Assembly: GCA_007922195.1 (NCBI GenBank)
Contig: ML681971.1
Coordinates: 23,163,870 to 23,227,869, forward strand
Length of the DNA: 64,000 nt
Direction: 5' to 3'
DNA from: Podocnemis expansa
Lineage: Eukaryota; Chordata; Testudines; Podocnemididae
Part shown: one piece after another, positions 42,992-53,079 of the stretch
Layout: every line of letters begins with the position of its first letter
Position numbering within the stretch: the stretch's first letter is position 1
The notes under the pieces: model-generated
Told to the model about the DNA's origin: nothing
The model's input: only the letters and a program-made list of their open reading frames with translations
The model's database searches: none
Made by a program: the position numbers and the translations under genes

Positions 42992-43187
42992 CTGTAGACA
43001 ATGGATCACGTGGTGTGTTTAGGATGGAAGCTCAGGGGATGTACATAACTATACTGATCAGTAGGTTTTCAGTATGGAGTGGTGTTGATGTATCCATCCC
43101 TAATTTGTACTGTAGTGTGGAGAAGGTGGATCTCCTGTGTGGAGTGTTCCAGGCTCAATTTGATTGTGGAGTGGAAATTGTTGAAAT
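42992..43187 (-). pseudogene. PLE RT fragment, truncated end
   Basis: Minus-strand codons read FHSTIKLSLEHSTQEIHLL and then GYINTTPY. They belong to the RT region immediately before the VYSQALRCN segment, and the frame breaks at the hAT junction. The same coding piece (FHSTIKLSLQHSTQEIHFL) appears in inverted copy on the + strand at about 43196-43265. Confidence 0.8.
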
Positions 43188-43260
43188 TCCAAGAGATTTC
43201 AACAATTTCCACTCCACAATCAAATTGAGCCTGCAGCACTCCACACAGGAGATCCACTTT
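43124..43260. repeat. Snapback inverted repeat at truncated end of PLE
   Basis: Arms of about 64 bp (43124-43187 and 43196-43260) are reverse complements with only a few differences around an 8-base loop. The arms encode the same PLE RT segment. This is consistent with template switching during insertion. Confidence 0.85.
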
Positions 43261-43829
43261 TTGAACACTGTGTGCAACCATTGTATTCTTTAAAGGTCAC
43301 TAGTCTCTTAGTCTTTGCCACAGTAACTTGTTTAACCATATTCAATATGTTGATTACAGCAGTGCCTGGTTCTAAAGTTTCTACTTGCCAAGATACTCTG
43401 ACTGCTCCAGCAGTTAAATCACAGAGCTGTGGGTACCAGTTACCATCTGCAGTAGTTAAATTAGATGCAGTATTTCCCAGAATGCTGCAGATACCACAGT
43501 AAATGTATTTATCATGGTATGGTAAATGTTTCATATCTCCATACTCAACTACAACATCAATATAATTCAGGGACAACGTGTTTTCTAGTGGTTAGCCCAG
43601 CATCTAAGGAGTCGGGAATCCCAAGATCTCTGTGATGTATTTTGCACAGCCTTCAACAATTTTGTTATCTCACTTTTATGGGCAGTAAAATAGCTTATTT
43701 AAATAGCTTAAAAATTACAAAAATTATCTGTAGTAATTAAATTATCTCAGTTTCCACTGCTGTGAATCGGGTCTGTAGTATTGACATAACCATTGATTTC
43801 AACTGAAATGTACACGGGCTCAGTGATTA

Positions 43830-44410
43830 TATAATAGCATTGGAGGACCAGTTCATGCACTCCTTACTTAAGCACAGTTTTTGTAAAGGGAAGTTATGCC
43901 TCACCATTCTAGTCAAATTCTTTGAGGTAGTCGACAAGCATATGGGTAAAGGTGATCAGATCACGATAGTGTACCTGGATTTCTAGAAAGCCTTTGGCAA
44001 GGTTCCTCACCAAAGGCTGTTAAGGAAACTAAGTAGCCATGGGGTAAAAGGGCCTTGCATGACCAGTAATTGGATGAAAGGTAGAACACAAAGGGTAGGA
44101 ATAAATGGTCAGTTTTAACAATGGAGCTATGTGAATGGTCACATCCCCCAACAAGCTCTACTGGAAACCCAGTGCTGTTAAACGCAGTCCTAAATGATTT
44201 GGAAAAGGAGATGGACAGTGTTGAAATTTGCTGATGGTACAAAATTATTTAGGATAGTTAAGAGTAGACTGTGATGCATTACAGATGGATCTCACAAAAC
44301 TGAGGGACTGGCCATCAGAAATGGCAGATGGCATTCAATGTTCATAAGTGCAAAGCATTGTACGCCAGAAAAATAATCCCCTCTGCATGTACAGTGCTGA
44401 GTTCTGAATT
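43830..44410 (+). mobile_element. Decayed CR1-like LINE, RT fragment
   Basis: Conceptual + strand translation gives HGF-KGK-CLT, VYLDF then a stop and KAFGKVPH (RT motif A), WMKGRTQRVGINGQ, and KFADGTKLF where the catalytic FADD is changed to FADG. Stops and frameshifts are frequent, so it is much older than the CR1 at 4049-6072. Confidence 0.85.
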
Positions 44411-44464
44411 AGCTGTTACCACTTAATTTGTTTGGGGTTGAGTCCACATGCTGTTTACAAGGCA

Positions 44465-44935
44465 GTCCCTAGAGGGATGCAGGGCCTGGGGCCAATTGGC
44501 GTGTGCCCCCCCACGTGCTGGGGGGGGGGGCAGTGAAGGGTGGGGCCACCCAGAGTTTGGCGCCGCATTCCCACCCCTCCCCTGAGCCAGCCACTCTGCC
44601 CTTGGGGGCAGACTGGCCAGGTCCAGGGGCTGGGCTCTGCCCTCCTGCCCCGCCTCTGGGTTGGTCCTCCCCACCCATAGAGAGGAACAGCTGGCCCAGG
44701 AGAGGGGCAGGAGAGCAGTGCCCAGCCTCTGGGCTGGCCTGCTTTGCTCTGGACCCCTGGTCCTGCTGCCCCTCCGTAGGGGTGGGGAGGGTCTGCTCAC
44801 GGCAGGACAGTACGGGGCCCACAGAACTGCAGGGCCAGGGGTCATTGCTCCTCTTGCTGCCTCCCACCCCCTCCAAGAATGGTCCTGTGGTTTTGTAAAG
44901 GGGAGTGATGATACGAAGTTCCAGCAAACAGAATG
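44465..44935. repeat. GC-rich block, class not determined
   Basis: About 470 bp, far richer in G/C than its surroundings. It gives long open frames on both strands without recognisable motifs. By composition it resembles the bodies of the hAT elements at 12489, 19401 and 40902, but I could not find convincing ends or a target duplication. Confidence 0.5.
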
Positions 44936-44946
44936 ACATGGTAAAG

Positions 44947-45132
44947 CAATGTTCCCTCTAATTACTCGTAGACTGTGTGCGCAAACAACTCCTTTGTGTC
45001 CGCAAAAACATTTCTTTGTGAGCACCAATATTAGCACTATTGAATTTTTTTGTGCGCACTTTATTTTGTTGTGTGCGCAGGTTTCATGACCTGTGTGCAC
45101 GCATGCATGTGCACAGCTTAGAGGGAACAGTG
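44947..45132. mobile_element. hAT-type MITE (CAATG-TTCCCTCTAA family, copy 2)
   Basis: Ends CAATGTTCCCTCTAA and TTAGAGGGAACAGTG are inverted (14 of 15). The interior is shared with 22952-23127 (GTTTCATGACCTGTGTGC). The flanks show catggta on both sides, offset by two bases, so the duplication is imperfect. Confidence 0.85.
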
Positions 45133-45664
45133 CATGGTAGGTCAGTTTCTTCCATTCCTTACCATACATTGGTTGGGCAAACATTTCAAAGATTCTAAGA
45201 AAAGTGAAAAAGACACAGTGGCTTCATTTACATCTGATCAGGTAGAAAGAAGCCATGAAGGTGACATCAGTGGAATGTTTAGGGTATTGTTTAGAATCTC
45301 TTAGAAGGACACTTTTCAAAAGAAACCTGTTAACATTTAGGGCCAGAACATACGTCCTTCATGAGCCCCAAAGTCTCAGTACTTCAGAGGATGTTTGGCT
45401 GCTAGAGGGTGTGAAGCTGATTGTATTGGAGAGAGTTTTGTACGCTCACTTCAGTGGGAATTTTTCATGTTCAAGAAGTGCATCAGTTGAAGTACTGGGT
45501 ATGCAGGAGATGCAGGCAAAAGGGTTGTTAAATGCTTGATGTAAATCTGAATGATAAGTAATATTAAGTTAAGATTGCTAGTGAGTTACAAAACTGTGTG
45601 CTTTTCAATTTCATATGTTTAAGGCAAGTGTGCAGAAGGGGAGAGTCAGAGAAGAATCCTTTGT

Positions 45665-45850
45665 TCTTCTTCGAGCAGCTGCTCACATGCATTCCCCTTA
45701 GGTGCGCATGCGCCGATGTGCCCAGTTGCCGGATAGCTTTTTGCCCTTAGCCTGACCTCCCAGGGGCAGTGGCAGTGCCCCCTAGAGTGGTGTGCAACCA
45801 CCCCTCCTTAATAGCCACCGCTGCTCCGTCCTTCCCTTCAGTTCCTTTTT
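45665..45850 (+). repeat. Left inverted terminal repeat of DIRS element D
   Basis: Begins tcttcttcgagcagctgctc and is the reverse complement, with substitutions, of 51235-51420. It runs to the cttcagttcc box before the gag leader. Confidence 0.85.
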
Positions 45851-46004
45851 TCCGCCGTTGGTGTTGGTTGCTGGATTGCTACATTCCACATGCCCAGAAT
45901 TTAGCTGGTTAGCTAGGTCAGCTTACATGTTTTTCATTGTTTGTGTCTCTGTTTGCAGTAGTGTTAGTAGTTTAGTTTAGCATTAGAATTAGTTTTTGTA
46001 GCAG

Positions 46005-47870
46005 ATGCCTCGTTCGCCCACTTTCAAGCCGTGCGCTGCTTGCGGCGAGGCATTCTCTGCAAGCGACTCCCACGACCAGTGCCTGAGGTGCTTGGGGGAG
46101 GCACACTGTGCCAAGAAATGTAAGCTCTGCAGAGCTTTTAAACCCCGCACAAAGAAGGACCAGGGATGCCAGACTGAAAGCCCTCCTCATGGAGGCTGCA
46201 CTAGCCCTGGCTCTGGAGCCGGATGGTGCCATACTAGTCCAGTTAGGGACTTCTAGCATGCCTGTGCGCCCCAACCAATCAGCGCCAGCGGCACCATTGC
46301 CATGCGGGGAAGCCTGTGTGGGTTGGGATCACAGCAGCCCAGAGCAGGCCAACTCTCCCTTGACCCCGGGCTACACGAGAGCGGAGCCGGTGCCCGCTCC
46401 ATCCACACCAGAGGCGTACAAGGCGGCAAGGGCCCTGGCAGCCTTGCCTTTGACCTTGGTTCCACCAGATGTCCGCTCCCGGCCACCATCCAGAGTAAAG
46501 CCGCCACTGCTGTCTCCCAAGTGGCATCAGGTGGCCTGTCTGCCTCCGGAGCAACCTGTGAGCCCAGCTGCAGAACCGGCGGTGCGGCGGTGCCGGCGCC
46601 CCAGGCGTGTGGTGCGGAGCAGCCCCCGAGTTGGAGCCTGGCCCGTCTCCCTCACTGCGGCGCTCCCTGCACTGGGGCAGGTCGAGCAGGCGGTGCCGGG
46701 GGGTCTTTAACTTGGGGGGAAAAGGCACTGGCCCTCCTCCGAGTCATCATCCTCCTTGGCCCCCCGGTACCAATTATAGAAATGCCCAAGGCACAAGAGG
46801 CCCTGGTACCTTCTCCATGACTCCTCGCCATCGTGGCGGGGTGACTCTCAGTACAACTCCTCTGGGAAAGGGCACCCAGGGCATGGGCCTCTCCCACTTA
46901 CCCAAGCTAGACATGTGGGACATTCTGCCTGGTTTGAAAGAGGGACCCATGGTTGTAGGGTCTCACCGTCCTTGTCATCTCTCTCACTCGACCATCAGGG
47001 GGTCGAGGCCGCGACCCAAGTGAAACAGGATTGGCATGAGCCTCCCCCCGTGCCATCCCAGCTGCCTAGCCATCAGTCAGTTTCCACCAAGGAACTGGTG
47101 TCACTGGAATCGGCCACACCCGCTGATGATTTTGGAGTGCATCAGGACCTCTTACACAGACTAGTGTCGAATCTTGGCCTTCAGGCTGAGGAGGTGAAGG
47201 ACAGTTCAGACTCACTGTTCAGTGTCCTGTCTTCCCTGGGGACTTCCAGTTTGGCATTGCCCGTACATGAGGGAGTTTTGAAGATCGTGAACTCTATTTG
47301 GCAGATGCCTGCCTCAGTGGCAGCTATCTGTAAAGGGGCGGAGAAAAAATACTGCGTTCCAGCGGTTACCTTTCAGTGTCTGTATGCACACCCTGCCCCT
47401 TCTTCTCTGGTCATAGATGTGGCCAGCCAGAGAGAGCGCCAGGGCCAACCAGTGGTGACACCGCAAAATAAGGACGCTAAAATGCTTGATGCTTCTGGTA
47501 GAAATATTTATTCAACAGCAACTATGCATTTTAGGATTGCGAACCACCAGGCCCTACTGGGACGGTACAATTTTAACCTGTGGCGCTCGTTGGCGTGTTT
47601 TTCTACTCTCTTCCCCCAGACAGACGTCTGGATTTTAACACCATCCTAGAGGAAGGTTCTCTGGTGGTGAGGGCAACTCTCCAGGCCGCTTGGGGTGCCA
47701 CTGACTCAGCAGGAAGGGCGGTCGCTTCAGCAGTGTGCCTGCATACAGCAGCCTCGCTGCAGGTTTCGGGCTTCCCCCGTTGGTTCAGCTATCTATCCAG
47801 GACCTGCCGTTTGAAGGAACCTCATTGTTCTCTGAAAAGACAGATACCAAATTGCATGGCTTAAAAGACT
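46005..47870 (+). pseudogene. DIRS D gag-like protein, frameshifted
   Basis: Starts at ATG 46005 with MPRSPTFKPCAACGEAF. A zinc knuckle follows (C-x2-C, then QCLRCLGEAHCAKKCKLC). Frames change near 46150, 46700 and 47610. Recognisable blocks are a Pro/Ala-rich linker (46200-46700), DDFGVHQDLLHRLVSNLG (about 47125-47180), KYCVPAVTFQCLYAHPAPSS (47350-47410), VASQRERQGQP (about 47420) and the C-terminal ATDSAGRAVASAVCL (about 47697-47740). The order is identical in elements A, B and C. In DIRS elements this ORF is presumed to be the nucleocapsid-like gag. Confidence 0.8.
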
Positions 47871-48190
47871 CCCGCTTAACACTCTGATCCTTAGGCCTCT
47901 GCTTTCCGCAGGAGCCCCGTCGGCAGTTCAAGCAGCAGCCTTGGTCCCAGCCCTTCCAGCCGCGCCAGCCTTTCGGCCTTCGCTCCAGACCCAGGGATAG
48001 GGAAAGACCGAGACCCCCATGTGCTGGCCGCACCAGCTCCTTGTCTAGGCTCGCCCACCCAAGCAGGCGCCACCCTAGCAGCCAAAGGAGGCGCTTTTGA
48101 CAAGATGCGTGGAGGGAGCAATCCATCCCCCTGGAGTCAGATCCCTCCCACCCTGCCCTTTCTCAACCGGCTCTCCTTCTTCTTCCATGA

Positions 48191-49189
48191 GTGGGCCTCA
48201 ATTACATCAGACCAGTGGGTTCTAAGGACCTTCCTTCATGGTTATGCCCTCCAGTTCCGCGTAAGGCCCCTCGAGCACCCACCTCCCTCCCCCAGTCCCT
48301 CTTCAGGGATACCGCTCACGAACAACTTCTGGGCGAGGAGGTGGAAAGACTGCTGATGCTCAGTGCCATAGAGACGGTCCCAAAAAGGGAGGAAGGGAGG
48401 GGCTTCTACTCCTGCTATTTTCTGGTCCCCAAGGCGAAAGGAGGCCTCAGGCCCATTCTGGACCTCCCCAGCCTAAACAGATTCCTCAGGAGACTAAAAT
48501 TTCGGATGGTCACACTCAACCACATCATCCCTTCCCTAGACCCCGGGGATTGGTTCGCCGCCCTCGACTTGCAAGACGCCTATTTTCATGTGTCGATTAT
48601 GGACTGTCACAGAAAGTTCCTGCGGTTCACCAGGGGCTCCCGCCATTTCCAGTTTATGGTCCTTCCTTTCGGTCTGGCACTGGCACCGAGGGTGTTCATG
48701 AAATGTACGGTGGTAGTTGCAGCCACCCTACGAAGGAGAGAGGTTCAGGTCTTCCTATACTTATACGACTGCCTCCTCAAGGGGCACTCGAGGAGCCAGC
48801 TGCTGATGGCGATCTGCATGACATGGGGCCTGTGTCACCACCTAGGCTTAGTAGTCAACGAACAGAAGTTGGTGCTGTCTCTGGTTCAAAGGATAGAGTT
48901 CATTGGGGCGACCCTGGACTATTCCCAGGCCAAGGCCTCCCTCCTGCCCACCAGGTTCGCTGCCATAGCTGCCACCATTGCCACCCTCGAGAAGGGCCCT
49001 ACCACCACAGCCAGACAGTGCCTGAGGCTACTGGGCCACATGACAGTGGCCACACCGGTAGTCCGCCTCGCCCGCCTGCATCTTCGGCCTTTCCAGCTGT
49101 GGCTAAGGTCAGCCTTCCGCCCCAGCAGGCATCATTGGGACAAGGTGGTGCACGTCCCGCATCATGTACTACGGGAGCTGGTGTGGTAG
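48191..49189 (+). pseudogene. DIRS D reverse transcriptase, catalytic box mutated
   Basis: Open for 332 codons. It has SAIETVPKREEGRGFYS then YFLVPKAKGGLRPILDL in the fingers, motif A LDLQDAYFHVSI, motif B LPFGLALAPRVF, and motif C as FLYLYDCLL. The family box is Y-x-D-D, so the first catalytic Asp is Tyr here. The thumb region (IEFIGATLDYSQAKASLLP) is kept. The enzyme would copy element RNA; with this change it should be inactive, although the frame itself is unbroken to the stop at 49187-49189. Confidence 0.9.
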
Positions 49190-49204
49190 AGGGACCCAAA
49201 TGCA

Positions 49205-49640
49205 GTGATGGAAGGGATTCCCTTCATCTCGGTAACCCCATCAGTCTTGTTGATCTCGGATGCCTCCGACATGGGGTGGGGGGCACATCTGAGTTCTGGC
49301 CTCAGCACTCAAGGAACCTGGTCATCAGGGGAAATTCCTCTTCATATCAACGTGAAGGAGCTGAGGGCGATCAGGCTCACCTGTACGGTCTTCCAGGAGG
49401 AACTATGTGGCTGCTTCATGCACGTCCTGACAGACAATACGACCACAATGCACTATGTGAATCACCAGGGGGGGCTCGTTCCTCAGCCCTGTGCCACGAA
49501 GTGACTAGCCTGTGGGACTTGGTGTTAGAGTGCGATTTCCACTTGGTTGCCTCTCACCTCCCGGGAGTGAGGAACAGCCAGGCGGATCGCCTGAGCAGGT
49601 GTTTCTATTCGCAACACGAGTGGGCCCTCCACCCTGAGGT
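49205..49640 (+). pseudogene. DIRS D RNase H domain
   Basis: The frame from 49205 has LLISDASDMGWGAHLSSGL with the first catalytic Asp, INVKELRAIRLT with Glu, and VLTDNTTTMHYVNHQGG with the second Asp. The frame then shifts near 49480. The C-terminal part (ASHLPGVRNSQADRLSR, about 49550-49600) with its His and Asp is in another frame. All four catalytic positions can thus be seen, but not in one frame. The RNase H normally degrades template RNA. Confidence 0.85.
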
Positions 49641-49989
49641 GTCGCACTCGATCTTCTGCGAGTGGGGCCTTCCCCCAGTGGACCTCTTCGTGACTTGGGA
49701 GAACAGGAAATGCCACCTATTCTGCTCCCTCAGAGGTCTGGAACGGGGCTCCCTCCTGGACTCTCTCCTCTTGGATTTGTCAGGCAGACTCCTCTATGCC
49801 TTTTCCCTGTTTCTGCTTCTCCACAGGGTGCTGCTATAGGTAAAGAAGGACAGGGCCAAGTCATCCTAATTGCCCCTGCCTGGCCTCGCCAGCACTGGTT
49901 TCACCTCCTAGTCGAGCTGTCAGTAGCCCCACCTCGGGAGCTCCCATGCAGGTATGACCTGCTGTCAGAGGTCGCCTCTGCCATCCGAA

Positions 49990-51066
49990 TCTGAGCTCGC
50001 TCCACCTGACCGCCTGGAGGCTCCGTGGTTGAATACCGAGGAGCTGGCCTGCTCGGAGGTGGTGAGACGCATCCTGTTGGGCAGCAGGAAGCACTCCACT
50101 CGATATGTGTATGAGGCAAAATGGAAGCATTTTGCTGGTTGGGCCCGGACTCGAGGGGTGGCTCTGTTAGCGGCGCCCATCCAGGACATTCTGGACTACC
50201 TCTGCTCCTTGAACCGACAGGGCCTGTCCTCGGCTTCGTTGGGGGTCCACCTGGCAGCCATCTCTGCCTTTCACCCTCCACTAGCTGGGTGCTGGGTCTT
50301 TTCACACCTGATGGCTGTTTTTTCTTGAGAGGTCTGGACAAGAGTGTCTCCCAGAGTGAAAGCACCTAACCCTCAGTGGGACCTGAATTTAGTCCTCCGA
50401 GTGCTCCCTTGTCCACCCTTTGAGCCCTTGGCCACTTGCCCTCTCACCGTGCTTTATCAGAAAGTAGCCTTCCTAGTTGCCATTACATTGGGCAGAAGGG
50501 TATCGGAACTTAGAGCCCTCTCGTCCAAACCGCCATACACGGTGTTCTTCAAGGACAAGGTGCGGCTCCGGCCCCACCCAGCCTTCCTCCTGAAGGTGGT
50601 ATGCGATTTTCACTTGAACCAGGACATTTTTCTTCCGGTGTTCTTTCCCAAACCACACACTTCGGACGAGCAGAGACGGTGGCACTCTCTGGACGTCTGG
50701 AGAGCGTTGGCCTTCTACATCAAGAAGACAAGATCATTCCGCAAATTGACACAACTGTTTGTGGCAGTCGTGGAACGAGTTAGAGGCAATCCAGTGACAT
50801 TGCAGACGATCTCGTCCTGGATAGTGTCCTGTATAAGAGAGTGCTACCAGGTCGCCAAGGTCCCGCCACCCAGATCCGTGAGGGCGCACTCAACCAGAGC
50901 ACAGGCGTCCTCCACAGCCTTCTTAGCCCGGATTCCTGTCCAGGACATCTGTAGGGCGGCGACATGGGTGTTGGTCCACACCTTCACCTCTCACTACACC
51001 CTCGTCCAGCGGGTGAGAGGTGACACGGCGTTTGGCGAAGCCGTCCTCCGCACCCATAAGCTGTAA
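49990..51066 (+). pseudogene. DIRS D tyrosine recombinase, in two frames
   Basis: The core-binding part (about 50030-50290: STRYVYEAKWKHFAGWARTR, then DILDYLCSLNRQGLSS) and the catalytic part (50344-51066, open for 240 codons) are separated by frameshifts at 50290-50345. Catalytic residues are in place: Arg in TLGRRVSELRAL, His and Arg in RAHSTRAQASS, and Tyr in FTSHYTLV. The enzyme integrates circular cDNA without target duplication, which sets DIRS apart from integrase-bearing LTR elements. The upstream frameshifts make activity unlikely. Confidence 0.9.
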
Positions 51067-51097
51067 CTCCACCCACTGTCCAAGGTAAGACTCGCTG

Positions 51098-51190
51098 TGC
51101 ACCTAAGGGGAATGCATGTGAGCAGCTGCTCGAAGAAGAAAAAGGATAGTTACTTACCTGTAACTTCTGTTCTTCGAGATGCGCTGCTCA
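51098..51190 (+). repeat. Internal complementary region of DIRS element D
   Basis: 51101-51140 (ggggaatgcatgtgagcagc, then tgctcgaagaag) is the reverse complement of the left terminus 45665-45703. 51141-51190 (gttacttacctgtaacttct, then gttcttcgagatgcgctgctc) is the reverse complement of the right terminus 51400-51450. It therefore encodes, in inverse, the joined right and left ends. Confidence 0.92.
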
Positions 51191-51234
51191 CACCCATTCC
51201 ACACCCACCCTCCCTCCCCGCTTCGGAGTTACCG

Positions 51235-51454
51235 GAAGGAAGGGACTGAGGGGAGGGATGGAGCAGTGGTGGCTATTAAGGAGGAGTGGTTGCACACCAC
51301 ACTAGGGGGTGCCGCCACTGCCCCAGGGAGGTCAGGCTAAGGGCAGAAAGCTTTCCGGCAACTGGGCACGTCGGCACATGTGCACCTAAAGGGAATGGAT
51401 GTGAGCAGCGCATCTCGAAGAACAGAAGTTACAGGTATGTAACTGTCCTTTTTC
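51235..51454 (+). repeat. Right inverted terminal repeat of DIRS element D
   Basis: Inverted partner of 45665-45850, for example gtggttgcacaccacactag against the left repeat's ctagagtggtgtgcaaccac. It ends near aactgtcctttttc (51441-51454), as predicted by the ICR. Confidence 0.85.
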
Positions 51455-51683
51455 TGAAGGTCTGGCCTTTGGGTAATAAAAGGCCTGCTCCTGCTCACCT
51501 TCAAAGCAACAAAACTCCCACTGATCTCAGTGAGGCAAGTCCTGTCAAGCCTTAAATGACACTTTTCAAGTAGTCCTTATAAGTGGGCATACAGCATTCT
51601 CTTCTCCTCAGTCTCTCAATCCCTCTTCCACTTCCCCAATCCAAACAATTGGCACTCATCTCCCCTGCTCCCTTTACTCAAAA

Positions 51684-52141
51684 CAGTGGCTTCAGGGGGT
51701 CCGTGGACAGGGAGGGAGTTGGGGCTGGATGCCGCCTAGGGTCAATGGAGACCCCGGCTTCCCGGTGGCAGGAAGCTTCCCCCAGGCAGGGAGTTTTTCA
51801 AACCCCTGCCTCCTGAGCATGTTTAGACCATGCTTAGGAGAGTAGCCTGGGGGGAGGCTAGGTGCAGCATCTTCAGTCAGGTGAAGGGAAAATGGGAAGA
51901 GGCCCTGGGGAGGGGTAGGGGGGAACCAAGGAGGGGATCGGAGAACTACAGGAAGGGGGATATTCAAGGGAAGAGGCAGGGACCAGGGAGGCTCCCCTGG
52001 AGCTTCAGGGGCTGCGTTCTGCCAGTGGGGCCACGTTGTGCCCTGCAGCGGCAAGGTCGCTGAGATAATGCAGCCGGGGGGCCACGGATTTTTTTTTCAT
52101 GACAAGGGGGTCCGCAGCCTGGAAAAGGTTGGGAACGACTG
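51684..52141. mobile_element. Probable hAT-type transposon
   Basis: Left end CAGTGGCTTCAGGGGGTCCG and right end GGTTGGGAACGACTG are only partly inverted. The flanks share ctcaaaa/ctctaaaa with one base of slippage. The G-rich body and the right end resemble the elements at 41892 and 61294. Confidence 0.6.
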
Positions 52142-52587
52142 CTCTAAAATATATACTCTTGGCAGTGATGAGAAATGAATTGCTAATTACACGATCGTTT
52201 TATTATGTAGCCCTAGTAAAAAATGTCTAGTAAAGAATTAATTTAGTTAAAATAATTTGAATAAAGCAATTATTTTCTTAACACTAGAATTAGCTGAAAG
52301 TACTTCAAGTGGTTTATTACAGCACTACATAATAAAGGAATTGTGTAATTAGTAATAAATTTGTCATTCCTTTTGAGGTCTCTCTCATCTTTTCTCAGGA
52401 CAAATGAAGAGTTTGGAGTATCTGTTGGGTTTTGTCCCCTCCAACAGACACACGTACAGCTGCAGGAAATAGATCTCTTTATCCCTGTTTGGACTTTCTT
52501 AAAGGATTTTATATGATTTTTCTTGGGGATTCAGAAAATGAACTCTTTAAAGATCCATTTCTTGCACACGCAGAGTTCTTTAGCATG

Positions 52588-52787
52588 TAGGGGTGTCAAA
52601 CTCGGCCCACGGGCCTGATCAGGATCAGTTTTTTGGTTATGATCAGAAAATGGACTGCAAAATGACACTTTCTTGTTCTGAACATGGAGGAGGAAAGTGT
52701 TGGGGAACCTATGTGGCCACATGGCCTGTGACAAGTGTTGTGCCTTCCAATGTAGCCCCCCACACTGAATGAGTTTGACACTCCCAG
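52588..52787. mobile_element. hAT-like MITE (GGGGTGTCAAACTC family)
   Basis: TAGGGGTGTCAAACTCGGCC at the left and GAGTTTGACACTCCCAG at the right form inverted ends. No clear 8-bp duplication could be read, so the boundaries are approximate. Confidence 0.7.
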
Positions 52788-52789
52788 GT

Positions 52790-52990
52790 GGTAAAGGCGC
52801 TATTCCAGGAGGCCCGAGTTCAATTCCCTGCTCTTCCACAAGCTTCCTGTGTGACCTTAGGCAAATGATGGAGCATAACTCTGCCCCAGTCAGTTCTCCT
52901 TTGTAAAATAGGACTTGTCTACCTCCATGCTTCTTGGGAGGATAAATGCATCAAAAGTCAATGAGATGACTCTCATGCTGCAGTGATGAG
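52790..52990 (+). mobile_element. MIR-like SINE
   Basis: Keeps GAGTTCAATTCCCTGCTCTT (B-box region), GTGTGACCTTAGGCAAATGA and TCCTTTGTAAAATAGG in order. The Pol III B-box-like segment makes this the best-preserved MIR-type head in the window. Confidence 0.75.
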
Positions 52991-53079
52991 ATGTATGCAA
53001 GTACCCAAGATGGAGACATATGGGCTTTTATACAAGTATTGTAAAAGGCTAGAGTGATTTTTGGCATGTAAAGGTCTCA

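Larger units (their letters stand above)
40373..43272 (-). mobile_element. Penelope-like retroelement (PLE), 5'-truncated with snapback
   Basis: On the minus strand, a piece of the RT C-terminal region (43187-42992 and 41891-41380) is followed by a GIY-YIG endonuclease (41376-40709, broken) and a 3' terminal region (40708-40373). The 3' end carries GCATGAGCTTTCGTGGGAGA in + orientation, a sequence shared with the hairpin at 19212-19367. At the RT side the element is truncated and folds back on itself (arms 43124-43187 and 43196-43260). Two hAT copies (40902-41342 and 41892-42991) split it. The presence of a GIY-YIG domain places it among canonical Penelope-type elements. Confidence 0.88.
43273..45660 (+). 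other. ACACA intron between PLE and DIRS element D
   Basis: No gene. It contains a possible tRNA-type SINE head near 43575-43625 (TTTCTAGTGGTTAGCCCAGC), a decayed CR1 (43830-44410), a GC-rich block (44465-44935) of unknown class and a MITE (44947-45132). Confidence 0.55.
45665..51454 (+). mobile_element. DIRS retrotransposon D, full length with all modules
   Basis: About 5.8 kb with inverted terminal repeats (45665-45850 and 51235-51454), gag-like, RT, RNase H and tyrosine-recombinase regions in order, and an ICR at 51098-51190 complementary to both termini. It is the most complete element in the window, yet dead: there are several frameshifts and the RT Y-x-D-D box reads YLYD. No target duplication is seen, as expected for recombinase-mediated insertion. 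Vertebrate DIRS1-like elements are known from reptiles, amphibians and fish. Confidence 0.93.

Noticed and set aside
43575..43625. Possible tRNA gene (TAGTGGTTAG A-box-like)
   Set aside because: No B box or cloverleaf could be built; it fits the head of an old tRNA-derived SINE.
44423..45184. 253-codon minus-strand frame
   Set aside because: Pro/Ser/Gly-rich frame from a GC-rich repeat joined to a MITE; no domain or conserved word.
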